Assembly (NCBI RefSeq): GCF_004027225.2
Contig: NC_044277.2
Span: forward strand, 85,820,283 to 85,884,282
Reading direction: 5' to 3'
Source: Strigops habroptila
Lineage: Eukaryota > Chordata > Aves > Psittaciformes > Psittacidae
Length of the DNA: 64,000 nt
Positions within the stretch are counted from its first letter, which is position 1, and each line of letters opens with the position of its first letter. Of this stretch, positions 1 through 16,599 are shown one piece after another. Under the pieces are notes generated by a model. The model had not been told where the DNA came from. It saw only the letters and a program-made list of their open reading frames with translations, and ran no database searches. The position numbers were made by a program, and so were the translations under genes.

Positions 1-3000
1 TAGATAATGTCAGCGGTTTCACTCAATTTTTTCCTCTATGGCAGGAAATACTAGTGGATAAGGAAGTACCTTATCTTTGGCCAGCATTTGGCTGCTTGGA
101 AAAATACTTTGGCCATATTTTCAAAAGTGGCTTTCAGTTTGCTCCACTGAATTGACTTGCCTATCAACGGCAGATCTTTTTCTCTCCTAGTGCAGAAACC
201 TCAGCTGCTGTGAAATGTCACGAGCAGGGACTGGCTCAAGCTTTGCAACACATGGAATTACATGTGGTGTTATTACACGTGGCTTTTTCAATCACAAAAA
301 ATCCAGACTTGTGCTGGCACTGAGATATTTTCACCAAATTCCCTTGAAGTTTGTGTTCTTTCTATCCCAGCTGTTGTCAGTATTTTCCTTTGACACATTT
401 CTGCAATACTTAATCACAGGCAGTCTTTGTTATTGCTCACACAACTCATGCATATACATTTCTACTTGCTGTAGCCATAACTCACCCTTTTGAGCAGCAG
501 CAGGCAGTTGCATCTTCTCACTACTGGTGGAACTGCAATACAACTGCACCTCTGGCATTCCTGGGGGATCCACACAGGCACTGAAGGGCTTTTTGGGTGC
601 CAAAGTGTTCCTGGAAATGTACAAAAGACCAGCTTACAGCATTTTGATTCCTCTCCTGAAAGCACCTGGACACTCCCTGAGATGTCTTCTTCCCACTTAT
701 GCACAGTATTCTCCTAGTTATTCCACTAAGGATTCTGAGCTTTTATTAGGAAACTAATTCTTAGATGCTATAGCACTGGTCTCTTTCAGATCCCCACTAG
801 TTTTTGAGGGGTGATATAGCTCCAGGTTTTGAAACTGAGTACTTAGAGAGAGGCAGATGTTTATGTGCATACATTCCCCCACCTACAACAATGCTGAACA
901 TCCATGAGCACACAGTGAAGCAAATTAAATGTTGATCACTTGAATGTCAATTCAGAACCCTCCATTTTGCAATTCAACAAATCTTAGCCCTCAGTGCTAT
1001 TTAAGTAGATATGGAAGTTCCCTGTTGTATTTTTTTAATACAGCTCCATAAATTCTAAGTGTTCATTGTTGCAACCAAAAATCAAAACTCTCCCATTCAC
1101 AGCAAGGGAGTGCATGTGCCCCTGGGCAGCTGAAGCTCTGCTGGCAGCCCCCCTGCCTGCTCCCTGCCTGCACCAAACCTTGTCTTCCCAGTTTCCAGGG
1201 CAACGGCAGAGCCCAGGCGATGGATGCACAAGGGAGGCAACAGGGATCCCACAACATTTTCACGTCTGTCTGTAATTTCCCATTGTTTGGAAAAGAATCA
1301 CAAATGTACAAATGTGACAGCTGCTCAAGCATACAAAATGTCTGCCTGTGGCTTCAGTCTCACTTACTTGTGATGGGTAACGTCACATATTGCTCAGGCG
1401 TGTATACCAGAGACCACATGATGTTTTGAGTCTTTCTGATGGTACTTGAATGAGCAGGCTCTCTTCGTCAGCTTATTGTTTGCCTGGTAACGGTGATATT
1501 CCCACCTGATGAGGACTGTCTGAGGTCACCTTTAGAACCTGGTGCTAATCACTTGCAATGTGCATGAAGACAGAAGAATATTTCTGACAGGAAGAGGGTG
1601 GAATAATTGTGAAGGTGGTTTTAATTCTAGTAATAAAATACCAAAAAGGAAAACCTATTTTTATTTCAAAATTACAACCCACCACAGGCGCTAAAGCAAT
1701 TAAATACTACACGGCTGAGCATGCTTTTATGAATGAGCAAAAGCAGTTTCATTGTAGACTCCTCCGTACGTGTGTTTATTGTCCCTGAGGGTTTGTGTGT
1801 TTGGCCAAGAACAAAAGAGGAGAGAGAATAAACATGTGAGAAAGCATCACATAAAAAAGCTATGTAGGGCACTGCCAAATCTAAAATGACCCATGTTCCT
1901 TCTGAGGGAAGAACTGTTTGTTCATGAACATAATATTTCTTCCACACCCTATGGTTTCTCTTGTGAACTTAGATTCTAGCTAGCCACCCAAAGTCAGGAA
2001 TTTCTGTGAATGTCATTGTGCAGGACACGGCAGACAGAACCCCACTGGTCTGGCTTCCAAGGTCACCACAATAAACACGATCACATGTTGCAAAATTACT
2101 CCGCGAAGGGAAAAATATGTTGATCATCATCAGGCAGCAATTTACTGAGAAGAAGGGCAAAACAATGCAGCCTCTCATTATTTCTGCTTGGCACACCAGA
2201 TGTGATGGGGTAGGAGCCAGATGGCTCCTGCCCCCATCCAGGCTGCATCTACCTTTTAAGATTGCTCAGTAGATGAAATACGTCTTATCTCTGCAAACTT
2301 GGTCCTCCAGTCAAGAGATGACTAAGATTCCAGCACCAATATAAATGAAATGCTGATATCATGTTTTCTAGGGTACTTTATTTCCTGCACGTCATCGAGA
2401 ACAAGGCACAGATAGCAACTTTGATCTGCTAGTCACTGTTTCTTTTGTTCCTTAGCCTCCTTGCTTTATCTTGCAATCCAATAGCTACTTGTAACTCAAA
2501 CTGACACTGAACAAACTCTAAACTTCATCCTGTGATGTCTGCTAAGAGATGCAGTAGTTTGTGGTGGGATTCAGTGTACATGGTTTAAAGTTGCCAGGGT
2601 TCTCTGTGGGAGAATTGAGGGTGCCGTCACAGCAGGTGGCTGAATCAACTGAACATCTTGTTCTGCTCCCTCCTGCTTCCAGCTGCCTGCCTTTTCCTCC
2701 TCCTTTGCACCAGTTCTCCCTCTGGTGCACTCCGTAATCCGAGAAAAAGCTTCTTCCCCACCCCCAGTTTACTGTCTCTAACTACGAAGTTTAGGGAGCT
2801 GAGCTGACTGGTAGAGGGGTAAGACATGCCCTGGAGCTGCCTAAGGGAAATAACACAAAGGTAACACCTGAAGCAGGGCAAGGGGAATAGGACCATCCCT
2901 TTTAGCAGCTGGAAGATACTGAATCGGTCCAGCCCATGAAACTGGCAGTTTTCTCAGTGCCCTGGAAATGTCTAATGCAAGCCTGCTTTCTCACAGCCTG

Positions 3001-6000
3001 CTAGGGTAGAGCTGGAATCATAGCTGGAATTTCCAAAAACCAGCCATACAATTAATTTATTAACTATAAGACCAGCATTGTGCTGGATGCAGAGCAGCAG
3101 ACTGTAAGAAGTCAATGCTTGAATTTCATTTCATGTTTGTAAAGCTTGTTGTGAGGCCATTTGAATCCGGCTTGAAAACCCTGTTTAATTATTCACTATG
3201 AAGGCAGGCAGTATCTTTCTATTACATTCACAGAAAATGTGGAAACATTTTTCAGTGCAAAACAACAGAGGACTGTTGAGTGAACAAGCTACACAACCTC
3301 TGCCAGGGTAGCCACTTTGTCCTCTGAAGCAAGTGTTTTCACATTCTGCTTAAACTGGATTATTAACTTGTTTGCAATTTGCACCATCATTTCTGTTTGC
3401 AATGACAGTGGCACTCTTGCCGAAAAGAAAAGAAAATATGCCTGAAACTTACCAAGTAAGAAAAATAATCTGGTTATAAAAGATGACATATGAGATAAAT
3501 TGAGACCAGTTAGAAAATCTCTACCCTGCATGAATGAGATGTTAATAAACAAGAATTTAACAAAGCTGACTTGATTTCCTCCCTTATGAGCGGAATTCTG
3601 CCCGTAAGGGAAAAATGACTTTGAGTGGGGAGGAGAGAATGACCTACTCTTACCTTTTTTTTTTTTTTTTGTTTCCACACACTTCAAAAAAGACACAGTT
3701 TTTCTCTCTGGCAGATTCACAAATACAATACTTGAAATGGGATTGAAGCAGCGAAACAGTTCGCTGCTTGTTAAACTGCTCAGGGAGAGGAAAGAGTTGT
3801 CACCTGCGCTGTGTCCTTTGCCTGCAGAATGGCTGGGGGAAGTGGGGGAACAGGCTTTCACAGCTCCCCTGATACCCTCCCCATGCCTCGGATTGAAATG
3901 CTGAGAGGGCTCCGTCTGGACAAGTGTCCAATAGAGTCAGGGCCAAGAAACGTCTTTTTCCAAAATGCTCCACGGCCTCAGGCACTTTCCTGTGACTAAA
4001 TGCTTCCATTTTGGATTTTCATGCAGGCAAGCTAAAGACAACAGCCATCTAAAATGGAAGTATCTGAGATCCAATAGTCTGCTCTTTCCCATCTTAATAA
4101 ATAACAAAAAGGCCAGGAGAGGCAATTGCTGGAGTATCAAAAGGCAGGTGCTTACAGCATGAATGAATTTTAGATCGGGAGGCAAAATATTCTTAAAAAT
4201 CTTTTTTTTATTTTGTCACATTGAAGACCAGGTCATGATATTATAGAGGTTTATTGCGAGTTGAAGAAAGGGGGGGGAAATAACCTTACTTACATTACCT
4301 CAGGTTCACATTACACATCAAAACTGTCCTGAGCTTTGTTCTGTGGAAACATAGAAGCAGCTGAAAAATATATGGGAAGATTGAGAAGCGCGTGATCTGT
4401 AAATGAGAAAACAGGGCATCCCCTATGATGAGCAGGTTCAGGGGAACAGCAATACCTATCACTCCTATGCAGGCTGCCACACCTGAACAGTCTGTAAAGT
4501 ATGTGTTCATTATGCTTTAATGTGGAATGGAAAAGTAGAATGACATCCCTTGGGAGAAAGGATGTGCACCAAATAGAGGGGGTAGGCACATGACTTTTCC
4601 AGAGGGGATTTTATCCCCTCATAGCTTTAGCAAACAAAAATATTAGGCAGATATATTAAACAGGAAGCAATAACTGAAGCACCTCCTACTGCAAAGCACA
4701 GTTTAATATAGTTTAACGGCACTTCTTAAAAACAAAACCGTAGTAAGACAGTGAGGTGGTGTTTCGAGGGGGCTGTTGGTGTGGGTTTGCTTTGTTTTTC
4801 CATGCAACCCCATGAAACTTGTCATACTCAAAGCCAGTACCAGAGTTCATCTTGACGTTACATATAACTTTGCGGCTGCGTGGTTCCGAGTTACCGGCTG
4901 GGCCCAAACCACGACAGGGGCTTACAGGAAGAGGTAAAGGACGAAAGAAGCAAGGGGAGAACTCTTTCCGGTACAGAGAGCATTGCTAGCTGTCCCAGCT
5001 GTCTCTGGTGAGGTAAGAAAACTTGTCCCTCTTACACCTCTCTGCCATGGTCCCGCTGGGCAACAGAAGTGCGTTTCATAGTAATGCATTGTAGCACCAT
5101 CCCATAGGATTCTGAGACCATCACAGTTTCTTTAAGCACATATATTTGTGCAGGTACCTAGAAAGACATACAAGCTCTATACTCTTTTGAAGTATGCAGC
5201 ATGTGATATTATCATCCATAAGCCAATCTGCGTGCACAGAAAATTAGGATTTTGCCTCATTTTTCAGAGAATTGGCTGGAGAAGAGACCAAAGATCTGGA
5301 TTTCCCTTCTTTCCTCAGGTTATAAATCCTATTGCTACTTTGGTTTACTGTGTTCTTCACCTCATACCTTCTGACAAGATACACCTGTCAAGAGGATGGG
5401 CTTCAGGTTTAATTCTTAGATCATTGCATCCCTGCGACCACTGTATGTTTAATGTAACCCAGTTTCTGATGTATAGGGGCACCTCACATGCTGAGAATTG
5501 TTAATGCTCCCACTTGGCAGACCAGGAAACATCTGTTAGAAAACAGATGTAGGACTATGTTCTCAACAGGTGCTTAAGCGGTTTGAAGAATCAGACCACA
5601 TATTGGGCTATCCTTTCATTACACTGCTGGCACAACAGTGAAGACTGAGGTCATAGAACCAAACAGCAAAGGGAAATTAGGAGAGATGGCACCTCAGTGC
5701 TACCACACCTCATTCCACTTCTATTTAAACCTACATAGTACCTTTAGCTGCTTTTACAGCCTTATTTAGATTTATCATCTTACGTCTATCAATAGACAAA
5801 CGTTTGAGTTGTTTGCCTTGGTCAAGACATTCTGCTAATGTGCTTAAAAATACCACACTCTTAAAGGGAACAAAAAAAGAGAGATTGTTCCCTTCCCCAA
5901 CACTGTCAGCTCTAATTGTCAACAAAGGCCACCCCTGATATGTTGAAACAAAAATATATTCCTTGATATTATTAACTTCTGTTTCAACACAAAGGAGTCA

Positions 6001-8430
6001 TTGTAAGTGGTTTAAGCTGCACACCACTAAGTCTATACTATCTGTACTCATTTTTTCCAAACAGGATGCCTCATGCAAGATCTTTAGCCTTATAGGCATC
6101 ATTCATCACATGGACAAATCAACACCCAATGGAGGTTAAGGCAGTCGGATTACCCAATATGAAACCCTTTCCATGGCTCTGCTTTCTTTCTGAAACAGAA
6201 AAAGTGCAACTATGAGCACTTGTGAAGACATCTGTTTGTTGCCTGGCATACAGCAGCCAGTCTCCAGTTTTTATAGTGAATGGTCTCTGGGCGACAGATA
6301 CAGCTAAAGCTCAAAGATCCAACAGAAAGAAAATGGTACTGCAGCCCCCACGCCCACTGAGGACACTCATCCTCCCTTATAGTTACCTTACGCTTCCTAT
6401 CAAGGGGTTCTGGACCTTTCCTTTACATCTTCCAGTATCTCTATTCCCTGTATTTCCCTCAGCTACCAAAATAACAGTTTGATTATTTTTTTTTAAATGA
6501 TTATGACTGGCAAATAAGATGTGTAGGATTTATGAAAGGACATGCTGCTGTGTAGAGTATCTCTATTTATGGTTTCTCTTCCATAACAGAAACAGAACAA
6601 AAAAAGAAAACCAGAATACAAGCAATGTAGGATGGTGCCCTACTTTCTAGAAAGAGAGCTGTAGTGAGATGTGTCTCTTGGGTAGCTATATTTAAGGGTT
6701 AGCTAGAGACAGAGTGTAATTACACTAAGAATTACAAGCTAGACATGCTGAACACTAGTGAAACCTGCTACAGGAAGGCCAATCTTTACTGGCAAGGACT
6801 AGGTTCTCATCCTTTAAACTTTGTTTCAATCCATTTGCTGGCTCTCCTCCTCAGCTTTACAAACAAAGCCGTATGATAAACAGTTTCAAGTGCAACCCAG
6901 CTAGGTAATTCCAAGGGAAGGTTACTTTGACAACCAGATAAGGTGTTATTTCCCCAAAGGGCCTGAGGCAGCATATATTACCTCAGTTACTCAACCAGCC
7001 TCAATGTGTTTAATGCTTAATCCTAGAACTGCTCAAGAGCAAAGAAATAAAAGTACTACTGTAGATATATACAGCTCTGTTTACTGACAGTTAAGGCAGC
7101 TTAAGTGCTTCTCACCCTTCTTCACAGGGTGTTCATCAGAAATGAAGCATATAGACCAGAGAAAAGCTTTATCAAGTGCCCGTTGTCCTGCACCCCAGGT
7201 TAATAGGTCTATCAGCAAAGGAACAGGGTATATCCAGAGCAGTGTCTGCAGGCAGTGGAGTCAATTAACAGAGCTAAACTAGGCAAGATATTAGTTATGC
7301 ACAGCAGCTCCCTTTTAAGTCTTTATTCCACTAATGCCTTGCAAGCATTTCACTGAAGGATTACAAAAGAGGCTGCACACATGTGGATACCAGCTCTTTC
7401 AGGACCACCGTAACTGTAGCACTGGCAACAGTTCTCAAAGCAATACTTTCAGCACAGGAAAACTCCCCTAAGTGATGGCTCCATGAACTAAGAACTATAC
7501 ATACATTGGGTAATTGCTATACTCCATGGGGGGATTTTACTTTTGTCTTGTAGAAAAGACTTGGACCCTATTAACTACTGACAACTGCCTTGTTGATTCA
7601 CTCAGGGTTCCTGCATCCTCTATGCATAGAGCAACATGAATTCCCCCTTGCTCACTGTAAAGAAACCACACTTACCTTCACAAAGATGCATAACGGGGTG
7701 CTGCTACACTGCTCTTGCAGGTCCATTTCCTGCTGCAGGGACCAAGAGCATCAAACAGCCCTGTAAATGTGTAACTTAGGAGGCAGGAGACAGCTGTTGT
7801 CAAGGTATTGATAGATTACTATTTCAAGATTGCATGTATGCTCTAGGCAGCATTTTGAGCCATGTTACCTAGAAAACTAGCCATCACCTCTCATCATCTA
7901 AATGGAATTGATTGCCTTGCTGAGTCAATCCCTTTAGAGTTAAGGGCAGCTTAGTGGCTATTTTTGGGAAACACTCAATTTTATGCCTGAAGTTCAGGTT
8001 CTTAACAAAGCTCAAGTTGTATGTTAGTACAGACCCATGCTTCTTTGCATGGACTATTCATACTGAGAGAGGAGGGTTAGGGGAAAGATAAAACATCTCA
8101 GGTTCAAGTCAAATTGCAGGCAGCCACCCATACACATGTACTATAGGCCCTGGAACAAGTTAACTAATTGCTGCTGAATGGCAGAGGGGAAAGCCTGAAG
8201 CTATCCAGTCAAATCAGTTTTGACAGCTTGTAATGCTGAATTCAATACCTTCTTGCTGAACTCACTACTATGTATGTCCATGAATAGGAGTTGCAGGGTC
8301 TTGTTTCTATTAGCCGAGGCAGCTTTCTGCTAGACAAATGAGTGTCCAACAATGAATCCACAGTTTCCATAAATTAGCTGCCATCTTAAGCTGAGCAACT
8401 CCAACTTCATGCTGTTAAATTCACAGCCTG
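1..8430. other. Intergenic region left of TUBB2B
   Basis: No supportable gene is seen in about 8.4 kb. Open frames on both strands are short. The longest (minus strand 3289-3861, 190 codons) reads through a T16 homopolymer at 3655-3670 as poly-lysine and resembles no known protein. Composition is AT-leaning and largely unique. There is no CR1 3' end, no tRNA box pattern and no splice-flanked homologous exon. By human synteny BPHL or another TUBB2 copy would lie in this direction, but I could not find a BPHL exon here. The stretch 6483-8526 has no open frame of 60 codons on either strand. Confidence 0.6.
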
Positions 8431-8441
8431 AGAAATCTTGC

Positions 8442-8447
8442 TTTATT
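8442..8447 (-). terminator. TUBB2B: Candidate TUBB2B polyadenylation signal (AATAAA)
   Basis: The plus strand reads TTTATT, which is AATAAA on the coding strand, about 340 nt after the tubulin stop codon. A second candidate is CATAAA at 8573-8578, followed by a GU-rich stretch (TTTTTGTGT). That would give a shorter 3'UTR of about 210 nt. Either or both may be used. This is motif evidence only. Confidence 0.45.
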
Positions 8448-8787
8448 GAGCTTAGCCTTTCACTAAGGTTAAGGAAAAATACCCAAGAAGTGAAGCTACA
8501 GAAAACCACACAAGAGTTTTCTTAATCTAGAGAGAAATAAGAAAGAGGAGACAGTTTAGGACACAAAAAGCCTTTATGTTTGAGAAGTTAACCATTTCAA
8601 CAGAGGACTCAGAAGTATTTTTGCAACTACTGTTACATTGGACAGTAAAGGATACAAAACTGCTGACAGAAGCAACAGTGGAGAGCACCAAATTAAAAAA
8701 TGCATGCTTCAGCACAACTGCACAGATTCCTTCTCTCAATGAACACTTGCCTGCTCAGACTATACTTAACTCCTACTCATTTCAGCC
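8448..8787 (-). other. TUBB2B: TUBB2B 3'UTR (predicted)
   Basis: Non-coding sequence between the TAA stop of beta-tubulin and the distal AATAAA. It is AT-rich, in sharp contrast to the GC-rich coding exon next to it, as is usual for tubulin 3'UTRs. The exact end is uncertain because two poly(A) hexamers are present. Confidence 0.5.
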
Positions 8788-11525
<2,738 letters not shown>

Positions 11526-11599
11526 GGTGCCGGTATCCGCTGCTGCCCGTGCTCACACGCTCTCCGGCCGCTCCCGCACTCGCCGCTGCGGCGGCCGCG

Positions 11600-11760
11600 C
11601 CCCGCGCCCCCCATTAAATCGGGCGCCGCGCCCCGCCCCGCCGGTGACGTTATGCGGGAGCGGCGCGGAGCCAATGGGCGCTCGGGGGCGGGGCGTGGCT
11701 GCGGCATTGTCTCCCGCAGCGGGGGCGGGACTTGGGGCAGGGGGCGGGGCTTCGCGGGCG
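11600..11760 (-). promoter_or_regulatory. TUBB2B: TUBB2B core and proximal promoter
   Basis: On the coding strand, moving upstream from the ATG, there is a TATA-like ATTTAAT at 11613-11619 (88-94 nt before the ATG). Next come TGACGT of a CRE-like site at 11645-11650 (plus-strand reading TGACGTTA) and a CCAAT box at 11671-11675 (ATTGG on the coding strand). GC boxes follow at 11684-11693, 11721-11730 and 11741-11750. This predicts a transcription start near 11585 and a 5'UTR of about 60 nt. Positions are seen directly; function is inferred from spacing. Confidence 0.6.
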
Positions 11761-13058
11761 CGGTGCGCCGGTACCGGTACCACCGCCCTCCGGCGCCGCG
11801 GTTCGCCGCTGACTCCGGGGACAAAGGCGCGCAGGACGGCGGTGGGGGACCCGTCCTGGGTCGCCCATGTGTGAACCGGCCCCGTCGCCCCGCTGCAGGC
11901 GGCCGCCGTCCGGAGGCAGCCGCAGCCTTTTGTTCCCCGGGACGAGCAGCTTTCCGTGCCGCAGCACCGGGCGTTGCCGCGGGGAGGAGGGGGAGCCCGG
12001 CGGCTGCCCCCGCCCCCCGCCGGTGCCTCCGTTCACACGGCGCTGGCGGGAGACTCCCCTTCCCGCGGGGACACCACCAAGGGCCTGTGGCTGCTGCCCC
12101 TCTGCAGCACAAGTCCACACCCGCGGGCAGGAGCCCTGCGCCGCCGGGCAGGGAGCCCTCGGACGAGCCGTGGCCTGTAAACCCTCGTCCGCCCGCCCTG
12201 CCCTGTACCCAGCCGTCCCCCGGCTGCGGCCACCAGCGACCTTCGGCCAGGCAACAGACATTGCCGGTGCCGCCGCGCACGGCGCGGGGGCTTTGAGGGA
12301 ACGGGGGATCTCATGGCTCGGCAGCGATCAGCTCTTGCAAACGCGCCGATAGTTGCGGATTTTCACAAGCTGAGGGGTGGAGAAAGGGAAGAACTTGAGG
12401 GGTATCAAGGGAGGGTTGAAGATGTGCGCCCACAGGTGCTTTCCCCGGGCTATTTGGGAGCATCCCGGTATGGCACAACGGCCGCAGAGGGAGCGGGCGG
12501 GGAGGAGAAGGTCGGTGGGAAGAGGAGCACGGGAGGGCGACACGGTCCTCACCGCGCCCCGTGCCCTGCGGGGCGGCCAGCGCGGCTTGTCGGCTCCCCG
12601 TGGGTGCCGCCTGTTCCGCGGCAGTGTTTCCGCGGGTGCGGCGATGGCGGGGAGCCGCCCCCCCGGGAAGGCTGCCCAGAGCTCCGGCAAACGCGGGCAG
12701 ACTGCCCGCAGGGCTGTACCCCCATGAACACCCCTAAACCCCACTAAACCCGGGTTTAGCAACCCCGCTAAAGGAAGGCTACAGCTATTCTAGAGAGGCA
12801 AATGAAAGTTCATCACCATTTCCAATCTCTATTCCTTCAATATACTCTTTCCTTTGTTCTATCCGAGTGTCGACGCCCCTAATCTTTCTAACCTCCTTTA
12901 TGCAGGTCGGTAACCCTGCCTGTGGATCACTCGAGATCTGATTTTACACTCTTCCCAGGCAATCTGCAGAAAGACCCGTTTTCCTCTGATATTTATGCCA
13001 AAGCATCCACACCTTTCTTTTGTTCGCCTTGCGGGGAGAAGGCATCCCAGCCCCCGAA

Positions 13059-13071
13059 GGGGGGGGGGGGG
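13059..13071 (+). repeat. G13 homopolymer followed by TGGGG
   Basis: Thirteen consecutive G residues and a further G4 after a single T. It is a possible G-quadruplex former and also a likely sequencing-length uncertainty. Confidence 0.9.
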
Positions 13072-14269
13072 TGGGGTGCTAGAAAAGACACTCTCAGGTT
13101 CGTCTCTTCAACAGTGATTTTGAAAAAATAAATCTGATCACTTGCACTCCCTCTGAAATGTGTTTTTACCGGTCTAAGCTAAGGAGCAATTTTATTATTT
13201 GGTTGACCACGCTTCAGGAACAAAGTGTAGCTTTAATTCCAAGCAAACTTTTTATTTTTTTCTTCTTTTTGTGGCATGTTAACTGCATAATCAACATCCA
13301 CACCTAGAATTACCTGTTTAAAAACACCTTGCAGATTAGCAGCTCCAGTGGATTAGCAACTGACCGCTTCAGGTAAGGATTCAAAGCAATGCCAGCCTTT
13401 CCCATGGCTGCGGTGGGTGTACTCCTGAGAACACCGGTGCAGCAAAACCCCATTACAGCAGAGCTGGTGCAAAATGCAGGTACCATGACTGCTTGCCACT
13501 GTTATTTCCACGTATTCTGTGTATCGTACACTGCGTATCAGTTATTTACTAGAAGAATTACTGTCATTTCAGCATGAAAGAGGGGAGCTGATTTTACACA
13601 CCCTCCATACCTACGTTAAGCTCATTCCTAACAGCCTGAGGCTTCAAAGGAAGCCATTTTAAAATCTAATTCAAAGAAAAGGGATTATTAACACTGTAGG
13701 AAAGATCCCCACCCCAACTGCTTTATCTTCAAATAAAATTCACATTTTGAAGGAGGGGGCATCCAAGTATATCTTCTGTATAGAACTTGTTGAGACTGGA
13801 AGAAAAGAAAACAATGTGAAATGTTTGCTTCTAAAACAAACAGCATTACTGAGGCATGAGAGAGGAAATACAGGTCTAGCTTTTCTGCAGTCCCTAGATG
13901 AGACCCTTTAGAGGCGAACAGCAGCCCTCCTCCACTTCAGGAGCCCTCAGACAAGGTCCACCTTAATTCGAAGGTAAGCATTGGAAGCGGCGGGTTTCCT
14001 GAAGGTTCAGCGTAGCGTATTGGGAATTATTTGCAGGAAAATGAACTGTTCATCTGTTGGCTACCGGTGGTTCTCTCTCCCCTCTCTGTATTTGCCTCAC
14101 ATCGATATATGTGCGTGTCAGCGCAGCCCCTGCCCCATCCCCGGCCCTGGCTGGATTCCTCCATCCCCAGTCGCCCCGGCAACCAGCCCTCCCTCCTTCC
14201 CGCGGCAGAAAAGAGCTGCACAGAAAAGAAAGGAACAAAAAAAGCCTGCAACATTTTCCCTCGCCCGGC

Positions 14270-14350
14270 TGATTTCCCAGGGTGTCAAAGCAGCGCGGCC
14301 AGGGCAGCGCGGAAGCGGCGGCGGGGCGGGCGGAATGCCGGCTCGCAGGG
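14270..14350. promoter_or_regulatory. Small CpG-rich patch
   Basis: An isolated GC- and CpG-dense stretch (GCGCGG, GGCGGCGGGGCGGGCGG) inside AT-richer intergenic DNA, about 2.8 kb upstream of the TUBB2B ATG. It is too short to call a classical island. It could be a distal regulatory element or the promoter of a non-coding transcript. No coding exon is recognised beside it. Confidence 0.35.
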
Positions 14351-16599
14351 TTGTTACTCGGTCTCCCTTGCCTGACATCAGAGAGGAGGAATAACACGAC
14401 CTCAGTCAAGAGTTTGTTTAATGAAGCTCACAGCATCAACCCAGTTTTATCCAGTTTTATCTCCCCTCCTCGCTTTCATGGTCCCCATCCTCCCAGCTCC
14501 ACGGCTGGGTGTGATCACCGTCAGAGCCTTCGTCTGAAGCTACTGAAGTGGTCACTGGTGAAAGTCTCAGTTCCTTTGCAGGATGCAGAAGGTTGCAAAA
14601 ACCAGCTAAAAAAGCCCAAGGGAAGGACTCGGTCATTTTAATTTATAATGGGAAATACGTGCATTTGTGTGATGTTCTGCAGTACAATTTGTGGGTCATT
14701 AGAAGGTTTTTCCTAAAGAGAAACTTGCTTTTCCTTTCAGAAAACATGCATCCATCCCATGGTTCAGCACCCCATTTCGTGGGTCATGTCCTTGTCTGCG
14801 GCTCCTCTTAGAAGGATGTAAATGACTTAAAGACCTTGAAGTTACGCCCAAGCCCACAAGTGTGGCACCGAAGCTTTCTGTATCTTGAGAGGTGGGATGC
14901 TGTAGTATACAAAAATGAGAAAGAAGTTTAGACTCTTGCAAGTTGAGGTCTGATGCCACAGACAGGCTAGACAGTAGATGACCTGCTTTTAGGGAGGCTC
15001 AGGAGGTCATTTAGGGCAGACAAACTTTTGCTCCTCAGTGTGCATCACTGTGACTCAGGGGAGGGCCATGCTGAAGAGGACCCTGGGTACACTGGGGAGG
15101 AATTCAGGGTGGTACCCATGGAGAGGGAACATTTTGTATCTATGCAAACAAAATATTTATTGGGGGTCTCCACTTTGGTGTGTCTTTGTGTCTTTGCATA
15201 TGGATTGCTTGCAGGCTATGCTGGTGACTGGAGCCACCTGTGCCAGCTGGTGGGAAAGGACAAGGAGCAGGACAAAGCTGTTAGCAGCCATGGCTGTGTG
15301 CTGTGACCCTTGGTAGCCTTGTACCCAACGAAAGCTCTCACTATAATGGAGTCTGGCTATGGAGCCTCTGCCCAGGCTCGTAAGAAGATTGCTAAGCTCT
15401 GGGGAAGTCAGCAGTGCAGCACAATGCCTGATAAGAAAAAAAGACAAATGCAGGCAGAGATAGGACTATAGGAACACAATCATCAGTAGCTCAAGGACAG
15501 GGGGGAATCAACACCAGCAGGGAAAGCTATGAGATCCTAAAGGAAGAAAAGAGGGAGGAGGCAGAAAACTGCAGCATGTCAGCACTGAGGACATGTTTGT
15601 GGGAGTAGCAAAGGGCAATTCTCCTCCCTCTGCCCACATCTGCCTGGTCCACATACCAGCGGCTATCTCCGCCTGTAGCTGCAATGCTTAAACCCCAGCG
15701 ATCATCAAAGCCAAGCTTTAGACCATGATACCCAGGACTGATGACAGTGCGTGCCCAATGAGACATGCCTTAGGTGGCCCAGGACTGGGCAACAAAGAGT
15801 GGCCACACCATCAGTGGTGGCCCCATACCCACCTGGCTGCTGGGTGGGCTCTGGTCACCCAGCAAACCCCAGTGTGTGATGCCCAGTCGTGGCCATGCTG
15901 GATCTGCAGCCCCCATGCCCACACACGGGAGCAAGGGCACTTCTCTGGTGCTGCTGCACTTGCCAGGGAACCCCGGGGCTGAGGTTGCTGCCCTACAGCC
16001 CTGCCGGTGCTGCCCATCTTGGGTGCCCCTGATCTCAGCAGGGGTGCAGCCAGGGGCTGCTGGTGCGGCCATCTGGGGCTGCTATGCACCCTCCCCACAA
16101 CCGGCTTCAACCAGACCATGGGATTACTTTTTCTCTCTTTTACTGCTGCTACAAGCCACTGTTTCTACCAGATAGTTAAAAAATATGTGAAGGTTTCAGT
16201 TTTGCTGAGAGCACCTGCCTGTGCACCAGTTACTCATTATTAGACAAGCTAAGGACTGCTCTCGTGAAACAAAGCCGGAGCAAGGCTGTCAGCCAGAATT
16301 CCACTCGGCGCTCTTGGAAAGGAAACTCCCCAGCCTCCGAGTAAGGGGTCTTACTGCAGCACCTTGGCAGCAGAAATTACAGGGGAAAGAAGTCCCAAGG
16401 GAGGCTCCGAGGATCACACCAACACCACGAAGCACCTTTCACATGCGTAGTGCCGTGTGCCGTGAACTCAGTCCACCCTAGCACATGCTAGATCTGTCAC
16501 AGCATTACTTCTTGTTTCATCTCATTTGTACTAAGGCTTACAGGTATGCCCTTATATAAGCAAATAATAATAATTCAAGCATCTAATAATGTCTCCAAC

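Noticed and set aside
3289-3861. 190-codon minus-strand open frame left of TUBB2B
   Set aside because: It contains poly-lysine from a T16 homopolymer, has no domain or splice context, and has the composition of random AT-leaning DNA.
5148-5504. 118-codon plus-strand frame left of TUBB2B
   Set aside because: No recognisable domain, no partner exons, and a length compatible with chance.
1-8400. BPHL exons expected by human synteny
   Set aside because: Searched by eye for the conserved C-terminal alpha/beta-hydrolase segments in the open frames; none was found, so the gene is probably outside the window.
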